From: an uncultured Cohaesibacter sp.
Lineage (GTDB): Bacteria; Pseudomonadota; Alphaproteobacteria; Rhizobiales; Cohaesibacteraceae
Length of the DNA stretch: 64,000 nucleotides
Assembly (NCBI RefSeq): GCF_963677725.1
Contig: NZ_OY782507.1
Span: forward strand, 3,842,501 to 3,906,500
Direction: 5' to 3'
Shown here: positions 46,293-54,870 of the stretch, piece by piece
Layout: each line of letters starts with the position of its first letter
How positions within the stretch are numbered: the first letter of the stretch is position 1
The notes under the pieces: generated by a model
The model's database searches: none
Told to the model about the DNA's origin: nothing
Seen by the model: the letters and a program-made list of their open reading frames with translations, nothing else
Position numbers and translations under genes: made by a program

Positions 46293-46747
46293 GTCAGCCA
46301 CCCTTCAATCAGACCACGGGGTAGGGGCACGCGCAGCAACATGCCGAAGATCGCATGGAGCAGAACCGGCAAACCAAGAGCGACGACAATGGTCGACATC
46401 GGGCGTGCACCAAGTGTACTGGCCAGAAGGGCGGTCACCAATGCGGTCGTCAGAAGGAATCCAAGCGGTTCCACCGCGAAAAGCCAGAAAATCACCACAG
46501 CGATAACCATGAGCTTGCTTAGGGTGTCGCGATTGCGCAACTCTTCACGGATCTGGATCCAGGGACCCGGAGCGGCGGCGAAGAACTGGATCAAGCCCAC
46601 TATTATTGTCGTCGCGCCAACTATGCGTGGGAAGAAAGCAGAGCCGAATTGCTGCCCTTGTATTGAACGGAACTCAAGCGTACCGGCGATGATGGCGATA
46701 CCACTTAAAACAGCTAGGATGCCGATTATCCTGTCATTGAATTTCAT
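46289..46747 (-). CDS. tctB: Tripartite tricarboxylate transporter small permease (TctB)
   Basis: 152 residues, four predicted helices (about 8-24, 42-60, 75-95, 118-140). Sequence IGILAVLSGIAIIAGTLEF at the N terminus fits TctB. ATG at 46747 preceded by GGGAGGAAAC. Coupled to tctA by ATGA. Confidence 0.9.
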   Translation of the reverse strand: MKFNDRIIGILAVLSGIAIIAGTLEFRSIQGQQFGSAFFPRIVGATTIIVGLIQFFAAAPGPWIQIREELRNRDTLSKLMVIAVVIFWLFAVEPLGFLLTTALVTALLASTLGARPMSTIVVALGLPVLLHAIFGMLLRVPLPRGLIEGWLT

Positions 46748-46807
46748 GTTTCCTCCCACATCCTGTCCGTCGGCCATAAATGGTCGACGGACAGTTTGCT
46801 CAGATTG

Positions 46808-47776
46808 CTATTTCGTAATGCCGAGATCTGTAAGCAACTGGCGGGCCTTGGTCGAGAAGTCCTTGGCGTAGATGGAAAATTCTTTTGGTCCATCAAAGTA
46901 GGCTGTAATGCCTCGTTGGGCGAGTGCATCCTGAACCCCAGCGGAGCCATGCGCTTTCTTGGCAGCGTGAGCGAGCTTATCCATCACGTCGTCAGGAAGC
47001 CCGGCAGGCGCGCAGAGCGAGAACCAGTTGGACAAAGTGAAGTCCACGCCCTGTTCCTTGAGTGTGGGCACATCGGGGAAGGCTGAAGACCGCTCATCAG
47101 ACATGATGGCGAGAATGCGGACTTCTCCTGCATCAGCGAGCGCACGCGCTTCGATCGGAGAACCGGAGAACATCTCAAGGCCACCCGATACGAGATCCTG
47201 AAGAGCGGGAGCGCCGCCCTTGGAGGGAATGAAGTCGATCTTGTTGACAGGCTCTCCCATAGCGCTCAGCATGCCGGCAGTCGCCATGTGCCATGGACCG
47301 CCAAGCCCCGAGCCAGAGGATTTGAATGTGCCAGCAGGTTTGGTCTTGATGGCCTCTGCAAGGCTTGAAAAGTCTTTGTATTCGCTGTCAGCAGCAACGG
47401 TTACTCCGGCGGGGATCAGTGCCAAACGCGAGATCAGCGAGAAGTTGTCCGGTGTGATGTTTGCTAGTCCCAGCGAGGTGAAATAGGTTATTTCCGAGGT
47501 GCAGGCACCAAGTGTGTAGCCGTCTGGTTTGGCACGTGAGATTGCCGTATGACCGACAACACCCGAACCACCGGTGCGGTTGACCACGTTGATTGGCTGG
47601 CCCATCGCTTCTTCGAAGCCGGTTGCGAAAATGCGGATAATCGTGTCGGTACCGCCACCTGCGCCCCACGGAACGATAATTGTGATCGGACGGTCGGGAT
47701 ATTCAGCCAGTGCCGTGCCTGTCATTGCAGTGAGCGCAATGGCCATACCGCTTAATAGTTTGCCGAAAGTCTTCAT
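46808..47776 (-). CDS. tctC: Tripartite tricarboxylate transporter receptor (TctC/Bug)
   Basis: 322 residues: signal peptide (cut after ALA, about 24), then the Bug receptor fold starting YPDRPITIIVPWGAGGGTD, the family's ligand-closing loop. GGSGVVGHTAISRAKPDGYTLG also fits. First gene of the transporter operon, with GGAGGAAAA before the ATG. Bug receptors bind carboxylates or small aromatics; a specific one cannot be read from sequence. Confidence 0.93.
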   Translation of the reverse strand: MKTFGKLLSGMAIALTAMTGTALAEYPDRPITIIVPWGAGGGTDTIIRIFATGFEEAMGQPINVVNRTGGSGVVGHTAISRAKPDGYTLGACTSEITYFTSLGLANITPDNFSLISRLALIPAGVTVAADSEYKDFSSLAEAIKTKPAGTFKSSGSGLGGPWHMATAGMLSAMGEPVNKIDFIPSKGGAPALQDLVSGGLEMFSGSPIEARALADAGEVRILAIMSDERSSAFPDVPTLKEQGVDFTLSNWFSLCAPAGLPDDVMDKLAHAAKKAHGSAGVQDALAQRGITAYFDGPKEFSIYAKDFSTKARQLLTDLGITK

Positions 47777-48051
47777 GATTTTCCTCCTCCATGAATAAAA
47801 TCTTTAATTTAACCTATTTTATCTGCCTCTAAGCTACGAGCTCTTGCCAGATGGTCGTTGCCTTGGTCATTCACGGACTGCTTGCTGATTATGGCTGCTT
47901 TAGCAGTTCGTCGATTGCCGTGATACGCACTGATATGCCTTAGGCGCCGATGATCTTGAGGGACAATCCACTAGGGAAAGTGCGTTTGTCGGGTATCGCA
48001 GCATTGCTGATCATTTTTGACCCCCACGCGGCGATGATACTGGCATCCAGA

Positions 48052-49134
48052 CTAAGTCGCTTCCCATATGCGCGTGCGATCAAGCGCGCGGGTTACCAGC
48101 ACGGATAAAGCCTCACCACACGCGTCTCTGGATCCTCCCTGATCCATGAGAGCCAGTTTGCGGCCCAGATTGACCGCATTACGGGTCGCGCCGAGATCGG
48201 CAATGCCCTTGCCGGCAATGTCATAGGCCGTGCCGTGCGCCGGGGTTACAATGGGAAATGGATAATTGGCAATCAGGGTCACGCCGCGATCAAAGCCCAT
48301 CAGTTTCATGGCGATTTGCCCCTGATCGTGATAAATGGTCATGACGGCATCAAACTCACCACGGGTCGCACGGACAAAGACCGTGTCAGAGGGCACGGGA
48401 CCGGTAACAAGAATATTGGCGTCCTGCGCCCGTTCGATTGCCGGATGGATGATGTCGTCATCCTCGGTGCCGAAGTTTCGTCCGTCCCCGGCATGGGGAT
48501 TGAGGGCAGCAACCCCAATTCTGGGGGCTTCAAACCCTGCGGCCTTCATGGTCTTGTCGGTCAGGCACAGACTGTCAAAGACCCTGTCTTCTGTGATGCT
48601 GCTGGCCACCGCGCTCAGCGGAATGTGGGATGTCACCCGAGCATTCCAAACTTCATCCAACACGTTGAATTCACGACCGCTTTCCTTGGGATGGATCGTC
48701 GCATCGATGAAGCCGATTTCGTCGACATAATCTGCCTGAGCCAAACGCATGGCGGATTTGTTGAAAGGCGTGAAGAAGGCAACATCCGCATAGCCTGCAT
48801 TGGCTGCCAGTAGAACTGCCCGGAAATTCTGGACAGATGCCAGACCGCCTTCATAGCTGGCCTTGCCTCTCTTGACACTTGCAGGATCGCAATTTGCCAG
48901 ATCAACCAGAAAACTTCCCTTTGGTAGGGGGCCGTCCAGTTGATCAATGGAAATGGTAGGAATAGTGATCTCAACGCCTGCGATCTTGGCACCCTCTTCG
49001 AGAATGCGACGGTCGGCGAAGATCATCAGATCATCTTGATTGGCGCTGGGATCTGCAACAATCTTTGCCGCCAGCTCGGAGCTGATGCCACCTGCATCCC
49101 CGATTGCCATTGCCACTCTCAGTCGCTTGTCCAT
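48052..49134 (-). CDS. PdxA-family dehydrogenase
   Basis: 360 residues, longer than E. coli PdxA. The metal-binding histidines occur in VTSHIPL, ALNPHAGDGRNFG and IYHDQGQIAMK, so the enzyme should act on a phospho- or dihydrodiol-type alcohol with NAD. PdxA relatives include 4-phospho-erythronate/threonate dehydrogenases (PdxA2) and TphB of terephthalate breakdown, where a Tct receptor (TphC) is also used. That context here favours catabolism over vitamin B6 synthesis. 275 bases upstream of tctC on the same strand. Confidence 0.87.
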   Translation of the reverse strand: MDKRLRVAMAIGDAGGISSELAAKIVADPSANQDDLMIFADRRILEEGAKIAGVEITIPTISIDQLDGPLPKGSFLVDLANCDPASVKRGKASYEGGLASVQNFRAVLLAANAGYADVAFFTPFNKSAMRLAQADYVDEIGFIDATIHPKESGREFNVLDEVWNARVTSHIPLSAVASSITEDRVFDSLCLTDKTMKAAGFEAPRIGVAALNPHAGDGRNFGTEDDDIIHPAIERAQDANILVTGPVPSDTVFVRATRGEFDAVMTIYHDQGQIAMKLMGFDRGVTLIANYPFPIVTPAHGTAYDIAGKGIADLGATRNAVNLGRKLALMDQGGSRDACGEALSVLVTRALDRTRIWEAT

Positions 49135-49409
49135 GCGCTTCGCCTTTCCATGAGACCTGACGCTGCGCCCGCTACAAGGGGGCGAAACCGATCTGCTCAA
49201 ACTTGTCAAAGGGAATGCATCTGCTCACAACCAACCATTCATCCGCATCCAGTCGCGGGTCAATGCTTGTTGCTAACGCTTTGAACCGATCAAACCGGTG
49301 CTCTCCAGCGGGTCCAATTGATCGTTTCTTCCTCCCTCGTGTAATGTATAATGCATAATTCATTTGTGACGCAAGGCCCGCACTATGTTTTTTCGCTCTA
49401 TTCCGGATG

Positions 49410-49583
49410 ATGAAATTGACGCTGAAGGACATTTTGCGAGAACAGACGGTTCATACAGTTAGAGTGTTTTCCATTGAGAAACTGGCATTGCACGGTTAGG
49501 TGGCAAACCAGATCCGGGACATGATTATCAAGGGGGCTTCTGAAGTCCGGATCGCGAATAGACAAAGCAGCTCTGGCGAATGA
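49410..49583 (+). pseudogene. Possible remnant of a GntR-type regulator
   Basis: The frame from 49410 reads to a TAG at 49497, then continues VANQIRDMIIKG, which resembles the first helices of GntR/FadR regulators, and ends at 49583. Such regulators often sit next to Tct/PdxA catabolic genes, so it may be a broken regulator of that unit. Similarity is short, and this is tentative. Confidence 0.35.
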
Positions 49584-49765
49584 GCGGGAGTCTTTCGCTA
49601 ATCGACAATGCTGGAGCCTGGATCGAAGGCACCGCACAGATGGCGTCGGGCGGGACAAGCAGCAACATTGATAATGCGGGCACTATCTCAGGTCGGAATA
49701 ACCGAAATGCACTTAATCTTGTTGGGGATGCAACCATTGGATCGTCATTTCAATCCTATGGTTGA
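49580..49765 (+). pseudogene. Autotransporter/adhesin passenger fragment
   Basis: 61 codons containing SSNIDNAGTISG and ALNLVGDATIGSS. These Asn/Gly repeat strings are typical of autotransporter beta-helix passengers. No signal peptide or barrel domain is present, so it is a fragment only. Confidence 0.5.
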
Positions 49766-49796
49766 CGATCATCCTGTTAATTCATACCTATCCTAA

Positions 49797-49839
49797 TGAG
49801 GACGACCTCACCAAACTGGTTTTCATTCGGGACGGCCCG
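49797..49839 (+). promoter_or_regulatory. Guanidine-II (mini-ykkC) riboswitch
   Basis: Two small hairpins with ACGR loops: TGAGG-ACGA-CCTCA (49797-49810) and CGGG-ACGG-CCCG (49828-49839), 17 bases apart. Two ACGR tetraloop hairpins are the defining pattern of the guanidine-II riboswitch. The second lies just before the ribosome site AGAGGGA (49844-49850) of the downstream SMR exporter, so guanidine binding should free or expose translation there. Confidence 0.88.
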
Positions 49840-49856
49840 TCATAGAGGGATCATCC

Positions 49857-50177
49857 ATGGCGTGGGTTTATCTTTTTGTTGCTGGAGTCTTGGAGACAGT
49901 TTGGGCTTTCACTATGAAGAAATCCGACGGGTTTTCCCTCTTCATCCCGACCGCGATCACGATCATAACGATGACTGCCAGTTTCGGACTGCTGTCTGTG
50001 GCAATGAAAACTCTTCCGCTCGGCACGGCCTATATGATTTGGACGGGCATCGGAGCTGTCGGCGCGTTTGTCGTCGGTATCGTAATTCTAGGAGAGCCCC
50101 TCACGCCTGCACGAGTTGTTGCTGCGCTTCTTATTATCAGCGGCATCATCACGATGAAGCTGGCTAGCGCTGCCTGA
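49857..50177 (+). CDS. gdx: Guanidinium exporter Gdx (SMR family)
   Basis: 106 residues, four helices: small multidrug resistance fold. Conserved Glu13 in ETVWAFTMK, with the Trp16 typical of Gdx/SugE members rather than EmrE. Acts as a dimer, exchanging guanidinium for protons in the inner membrane. Position directly after a guanidine-II riboswitch agrees with this. Ribosome site AGAGGGA lies 6 bases before the ATG. Confidence 0.93.
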   Translation: MAWVYLFVAGVLETVWAFTMKKSDGFSLFIPTAITIITMTASFGLLSVAMKTLPLGTAYMIWTGIGAVGAFVVGIVILGEPLTPARVVAALLIISGIITMKLASAA

Positions 50178-50215
50178 AGCCATCGAAAGAAACACTCATT
50201 TAATGCAAAGCCAGC

Positions 50216-50374
50216 TTTGTCCGCACAGTGTGATTTCACAGACGGGTTATGCTGCGTTGTGCATGAATGTCCGCAGTAGAGGAACGCACTGCAAGATCAG
50301 ATCCTGATACGCATGGCAGCTTGGGGCCGCGATTGCTAATCTCGAACCAGGATCACCGTTTCGCATGACAGTGC
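50216..50374 (+). repeat. Direct repeat copy A (160 bp)
   Basis: Starts TTTGTCCGCACAGTGTG and ends CATGACAGTGC; about 94 percent identical by eye to copy B, with one single-base indel. On the minus strand both copies read through DPGSRLAIAAPSCHA and end at the same LMHNAA-type terminus, so it may be an old coding or element end. It flanks, with copy B, the toxin-immunity pair. Confidence 0.85.
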
Positions 50375-50635
50375 ATTCGACCTCTTCGAGCCCAAAGGTG
50401 ACGGATGCTGTACGGTGCTCAAATGGCTGCTTCATATTCCGGACGAGCGAGTCGCTGCTCAGTGGATCTGACAAATAATTATAAGAATAAATATGATGTA
50501 CCGATAAAGGGCTTTCTCACATAGATCACGAACAAGACGCCACTTCGAATGACGTGTTACAAGTCAACATTTGTTAAATCAAACTAACACAAAAACACTT
50601 GAAAATGGTTTGTCACAATTTCAGAGAAATCTGTA

Positions 50636-50854
50636 TTACTCAGTTGATGGTCCGTTGACAAGCTCAACATCGTCAGGGCTCAGTGTAATTATATCTATAG
50701 TATTTCCATTCGCGTCAATGAACTCCACTTCCAAAGCTGTATATGGGGAATGAAATATCTCCACAATGGCTCCTTGTGCCTCTATATAGTTCGGCTCTAT
50801 TCCTGCCAATGTTCGTTTGTAGCGCACAACATCAAAAAGCTGAAACTCTGGCAA
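50636..50854 (-). CDS. DUF4926 protein, probable immunity protein
   Basis: 72-residue acidic protein. LFDVVRYKRTLA, AQGAIVEIFHSPYTALEVEF and DIITLSPDDVELV match DUF4926. It starts with TTG (50854) after AAGGGTGAAG inside the upstream gene, one base past its stop, so translation is coupled. DUF4926 genes often follow DUF6883 toxin-like genes, so immunity is the likely role. Confidence 0.75.
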   Translation of the reverse strand: MPEFQLFDVVRYKRTLAGIEPNYIEAQGAIVEIFHSPYTALEVEFIDANGNTIDIITLSPDDVELVNGPSTE

Positions 50855-50855
50855 T

Positions 50856-51701
50856 TTACTTCACCCTTACTGTGGTCAATTTTGGGGCTGTCGAGCCAGG
50901 AGTGAGTATCCATCCACTAACAACCGTTCCTCTTCCAGTTGGGCCTCGAACAGGAATTTCTACTGTATATCTCTGGCCATGTTGATCCAGTTTACCCACT
51001 GTAGCTGGTTGTGCTCGCACTCCACGCATAAGTTGATTTGAAAGTGACCCTGCGTGTTTTTGAGTTATTCCCATCGAAGATTTAAAAACACGCGCCTTGT
51101 GACCACCCACAGGGTGATCCATATTCAATGTATATCCGGTCAATTTTCTCGGGTCAATTTTTGCATTGACGGCGTTCGGCACGGCATCGGGGTGGAAACC
51201 AATAACCCGAGCACGGCTTACAAGTGCCCGCCTCGCAGCCAAATTTGCACCTTTTCCGCCATATGTAGCTGCAAATTCAGCAGCGATGCTTTTTACATCC
51301 AACTCATATCTTTGCTTGGCCGTGTGTCCAATTCTTTCGCGCCTTTGCGCTGCTCTATCCAGCAAGGCCTCGTCTGCACCGAAAACATCCAAAACCACAG
51401 ATGATAAATCGTCTCCGTTGCGTATCTCTTCAGCTTCAGACTCATGGCGTTCAGCAAATTCTTCGTTCAGGTCATCGGAATCTTCTTGGGAAAGATGCCA
51501 ATCGTCAAACTCATTTCCGTTGGGATCTAAATTGTTAACTGGGTCGTTTCCGGAATAGGCATACCTATTCGTCCCGACACCGGGTTGAGTTGGGTCGTAC
51601 CAATCGGGTGAAATGAAGCGGGCATTCGCCGTTGTGATGAAGGTTGCGGCAAATAGGAATACAAGAAGGGATTTTTTGAAAAAGGATCTTGCTGTAGGCA
51701 T
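50856..51701 (-). CDS. Orphan Rhs-core protein with C-terminal DUF6883 domain
   Basis: 281 residues: signal peptide 1-27 (AxA at ANA), Rhs-associated core remnant (28-63, [20 protein letters not shown] and [10 protein letters not shown]), a variable linker, and a C-terminal domain (about 183-281) with [20 protein letters not shown] that fits DUF6883. In full-length Rhs proteins the tail is a toxin freed from a sugar-like cage; here only the tail and core stump remain, with a secretion signal. No VgrG, PAAR or T6SS gene nearby, so the export route is open. Base composition is lower in GC than neighbours. Confidence 0.75.
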   Translation of the reverse strand: MPTARSFFKKSLLVFLFAATFITTANARFISPDWYDPTQPGVGTNRYAYSGNDPVNNLDPNGNEFDDWHLSQEDSDDLNEEFAERHESEAEEIRNGDDLSSVVLDVFGADEALLDRAAQRRERIGHTAKQRYELDVKSIAAEFAATYGGKGANLAARRALVSRARVIGFHPDAVPNAVNAKIDPRKLTGYTLNMDHPVGGHKARVFKSSMGITQKHAGSLSNQLMRGVRAQPATVGKLDQHGQRYTVEIPVRGPTGRGTVVSGWILTPGSTAPKLTTVRVK

Positions 51702-51856
51702 GATGGGACCATTCGTTCAAAGCGTCTGTGGTTGATGTCACATCAAGCAACCTGTGATTGCAGCTGAGGAAGTTGGTTTTAAACAATATCTTCCAACTCA
51801 GGCCGTTTTTCTTTCTCCCATAAGCTGCCATTGAGACCGTAAGCTCGAAGGTCTCT

Positions 51857-52016
51857 TTTGTCCGCACAGTGTGATTTCACAGACTGGTTATGCTGCGTTG
51901 TGCATTAATGTCCGCAGTCGAGGAACGCGCTGGAAGATCAGATCCTGACACGCATGGCAGCTTGGGGCCGCGATTGCTAATCTCGAGCCAGGATCACCGT
52001 TTTCGCATGACAGTGC
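51857..52016 (+). repeat. Direct repeat copy B (160 bp)
   Basis: Same orientation as copy A and with the same start (TTTGTCCGCACAGTGTG) and end (CATGACAGTGC). Copy A to copy B is 1641 bases and encloses exactly the DUF4926 and Rhs/DUF6883 genes. Homologous recombination between copies would delete the pair. Confidence 0.85.
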
Positions 52017-52124
52017 GCTGCACTAGTCTGCTTTGAGCCCGTTGTGAAGATGGGAAGTCAATGACCTCACTATTGCGCAACAAACGGAGCGTGATGTTAG
52101 CGCTTCACCTAAGCCGTTCGAATG

Positions 52125-52307
52125 CTACCATCCCCAAACATAGATTAAGGACAGCAACCCAAGTAAGCAGAAGAGGTAGGCGAACACACGTTGGTTCATT
52201 TCACTTTGTTGTCTTTTTTGGCGAGCAAGCCGAGAAGCGGCTTCCCGATCGCCATGAGAAAGTGAGGCTTGGTGCGGAGCGCTATCGAGATGGCCGTATT
52301 CAGGCAT
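52125..52307 (-). CDS. Possible small single-pass membrane protein
   Basis: 60 codons: a charged first half (Arg/Gln/Lys-rich) and a C-terminal hydrophobic stretch RVFAYLFCLLGLLSLIYVWGW. TAGGATAG is in ribosome-site position before the ATG. No family recognised. Could be real but is equally a chance frame. Confidence 0.35.
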   Translation of the reverse strand: MPEYGHLDSAPHQASLSHGDREAASRLARQKRQQSEMNQRVFAYLFCLLGLLSLIYVWGW

Positions 52308-52330
52308 TTTCTATCCTATCACCGGTTTAG

Positions 52331-52843
52331 TGATATTTCTTACGTGCGAGCACAGTTCATGATCTGAGTACAAATATAAACATCTCTAGATTTTAGAATA
52401 CAGCGCCTAATGTCAGGTGAAGATTTCGCAAGAGTTTGTAATTGGCCAGAAACCGTCAACCATCGCTGTCAATAACGCAGCAACAATGCATATGTCTGAG
52501 AATGTCCTCTTTTTATCCGCATTGTTTGAATTCGAGGATAGTGCGGCACTTCCAGCCTACGGACACAGTTGCATTTTGGCATAGAAAAAGGGGTTCAAAT
52601 CAAGCCCTCAAACTGTCGTGAAAAATTGCAGCAAAAAGTGCGAGATGAGGGAGGTAATTGAGCAAGCGGTTTGTGCAAAGAGAAGTGTCAATCCGCGCAA
52701 AGTGAAAAGTCGCGCCACAAATGCCTATACCGGAAAGACGAATGAAGAACAGAAAATGCAAAACTATTCAAAGAAAAGTGTAAAACCAAAAGCACTATGA
52801 CTCTTTGGCGTTACATATATAATTGATTTATTTGGGAAAATTT
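52331..52843. other. Low-GC spacer near tRNA-Met
   Basis: More than 500 bases, AT-rich. An open frame at 52618-52800 is Lys-rich with no ribosome site and was not taken. The region lies on the 3' side of tRNA-Met, a frequent integration point, but I find no repeated tRNA end in the window. Confidence 0.3.
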
Positions 52844-52920
52844 TGGTAGCGGAGGAGGGACTTGAACCCCCGACACGCGGATTATGATTCCGCTGCTCTA
52901 ACCAACTGAGCTACTCCGCC
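52844..52920 (-). tRNA. tRNA-Met, elongator (anticodon CAT)
   Basis: 77 nucleotides on the minus strand: acceptor GGCGGAG/CTCCGCT, D-arm GCTCAGTTGGTTAGAGC, anticodon stem GCGGA/TCCGC with loop ATCATAA (CAT), T-loop GGTTCAAGTCC, encoded CCA. The elongator form is favoured over Ile2 because the sequence resembles rhizobial tRNA-Met. Confidence 0.9.
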
Positions 52921-53173
52921 AAACCAACAAAATGCCTCATTGGGCGAGACGTGAGCGGGTTATAGGCATCGTGTTTGGGCCTGTCAAGCTGGCATTGGCA
53001 CAAGTGGACAGAAATTGTAATTTTGTGCATAACGGCGCTGCAGGCGTCGCTGTGGTGGTGCCTGACGTGAAGGTGAGGAAGCAGGTTTGCGGCTTTCACC
53101 GATGCACCGCTTGGGGGCTGATCACTCAGCCCTTGATGCTCCTACTCTGGCACAGAAAAGCAGAAGATATCCC

Positions 53174-53767
53174 ATGGCCCGCATTCCCGGCTCTAACGGC
53201 GAGAAGACCCTCAAGGCAATCTATGAGGCCGCTACCGATCTGATATATCAAAATGGATATGAGGCGGTGTCGTTGCGCCAATTGGCGAGCGCGGTGGGCA
53301 TTCAGGCGGGCTCTCTTTACAATCATATCGCCTCGAAACAGGATCTGCTCTACAAGCTGACTTCAACCATTATGGTGGATCTCAACCGCGCGCTGGATGC
53401 AGAAATGCGCGGGGTGGAGGATCCGGCCGAGCAGCTGAGAACCTTTGTACGCTTTCATATCACCTATTATGCGGCGCGCAAGAAGCAGGTCTTTATTGGC
53501 AATTTCGAACTGCGCAGTCTACAGGGCGATAATTATCGGCAAATCGTTGTCCTGCGTGATCAGTATGAAGGGCGTTTGGTCTCGATACTGGAGCGTGGGG
53601 CCGAGAAAGACTGCTGGGGAGCGGCTGACATGCGCATGACCGCCAAGGCGCTGATCCCGATGCTGACCGGGGTATGCGTCTGGTATGACCCGCGTGGCGG
53701 CTATTCGATCAATGATCTGGTCGAGAAATATTCTTCTCTCATTTTCCATGGAATCAGCGGCGGCTGA
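53174..53767 (+). CDS. TetR-family regulator
   Basis: 197 residues, TetR helix-turn-helix at about 12-58 (GYEAVSLRQLASAVGIQAGSLYNHIASKQ). The C-terminal part is a ligand domain of the type found with acyl-CoA or fatty-acid degradation regulators (YYAARKKQVFIGNFELRSL). ATG at 53174 gives MARIPGSNGEKTL. Precedes an alpha/beta hydrolase gene, which it may control. Confidence 0.88.
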   Translation: MARIPGSNGEKTLKAIYEAATDLIYQNGYEAVSLRQLASAVGIQAGSLYNHIASKQDLLYKLTSTIMVDLNRALDAEMRGVEDPAEQLRTFVRFHITYYAARKKQVFIGNFELRSLQGDNYRQIVVLRDQYEGRLVSILERGAEKDCWGAADMRMTAKALIPMLTGVCVWYDPRGGYSINDLVEKYSSLIFHGISGG

Positions 53768-53870
53768 TCGTCCGGCCCGGGTCTACGAGACTATTGCAGG
53801 GCTGGCCCCGCAAGGTTCTCTATGCAGGAATGCGTCAATATTTTTGACCTTGCCAGCCGGAGAGATTTCC

Positions 53871-54650
53871 ATGTCGGACACCAAACTCAATCATTCCATC
53901 ATGGGGCCCGATGAGGGGCCTGTGGTGGTGTTTTTGCATGGCTTTGCCGGGGACTTGAATGGCTGGGCCAATTTGCAGGTCGGGTTGTCATCCTCGGTGC
54001 GTAGCATTGCTTTTGATCTGCCCGGCCATGGAAAGTCGCTCGATTATCCTGAAGACTGTAATGCGGTGGTCAGTGCCAAGGCGGTGATGGCCGATCTGAA
54101 AACTCTGGGGCTTTCGAAGGTGCATCTGGTGGGCCATTCGATGGGCGGGGCGGTTGCGGCGCTGATTGCGCTGCGTGAGCCATCTTTGGTGTCGTCTTTG
54201 ACGCTGGTCGCGCCGGGTGGGTTCGGGACCGAGATCAATCAATCCTTGCTGCGCAATTATGCCAGGGCCGCAGATGTCGATACCATATATATGCTGCTTG
54301 ATCAGTTCTTTGGTTGGGAATTCGAGACCCCTAGGGCGTTGGCCGAGCATGAAGCCAAGCACCGGGCACGTGCTGGTGCGCTCGAAGCATTGCAGGCCAC
54401 AGCCGAGGCGATCATTGATGGCAAGGTGCAAAAGGTTCTGCCGCTTGACAAATTGGGTGAGCTACTCATGCCGATCAAGGTGATCTGGGGGACGCAGGAT
54501 CGGGTTTTGCCGACGCGTCATTGCCACAAGCTGCCGCCGATGATCGCAGTGCATGTCTTTGATCGGGTCGGCCATATGCCACATTTGGAAGCGGGGCGCG
54601 GGGTGCTGGCGCTGATCCGGCAAAATATTTCCGCCGGCCATGTGGGCTGA
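53871..54650 (+). CDS. Alpha/beta hydrolase
   Basis: 259 residues: oxyanion VVFLHGFAGDLNGW, DLPGHGKS, nucleophile GHSMGGAV (Ser about residue 90), acid Asp in IWGTQDRVLP, His in DRVGHMPHLEAG. The fold and the FLHGF motif fit ester or C-C hydrolases and acetoin-pathway-like E2-linked domains. A ribosome site (GGAGAG) precedes it. The substrate is unknown. Confidence 0.9.
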   Translation: MSDTKLNHSIMGPDEGPVVVFLHGFAGDLNGWANLQVGLSSSVRSIAFDLPGHGKSLDYPEDCNAVVSAKAVMADLKTLGLSKVHLVGHSMGGAVAALIALREPSLVSSLTLVAPGGFGTEINQSLLRNYARAADVDTIYMLLDQFFGWEFETPRALAEHEAKHRARAGALEALQATAEAIIDGKVQKVLPLDKLGELLMPIKVIWGTQDRVLPTRHCHKLPPMIAVHVFDRVGHMPHLEAGRGVLALIRQNISAGHVG

Positions 54651-54870
54651 ACTCGCTCGCTGTTAAGGTCGCCTAACGCATCCATGCGCGAAAGCGCATT
54701 GGTCCACCGGCTTCATATTTGATTAACCTTTCTTAACCGCTTATAGTGGTTTACGAACAATTGCCGATTGGCAAAGGCGGGCGACTCTAGCAAACAGGGC
54801 GCAGGCGACTTTGCGATAATCACTTTTGATTCAATTGCATGGTTTGGCGCAGTGACGCAGATTATTTTGG

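Noticed and set aside
52618-52800. 60-codon Lys-rich plus-strand frame in the AT-rich spacer
   Set aside because: No ribosome site and composition explained by the AT-rich DNA.
52844-52920. tRNA-Met as an integration site for the neighbouring accessory DNA
   Set aside because: I looked for a second copy of the tRNA 3' end in the window as an attachment repeat and found none; no integrase gene is present.
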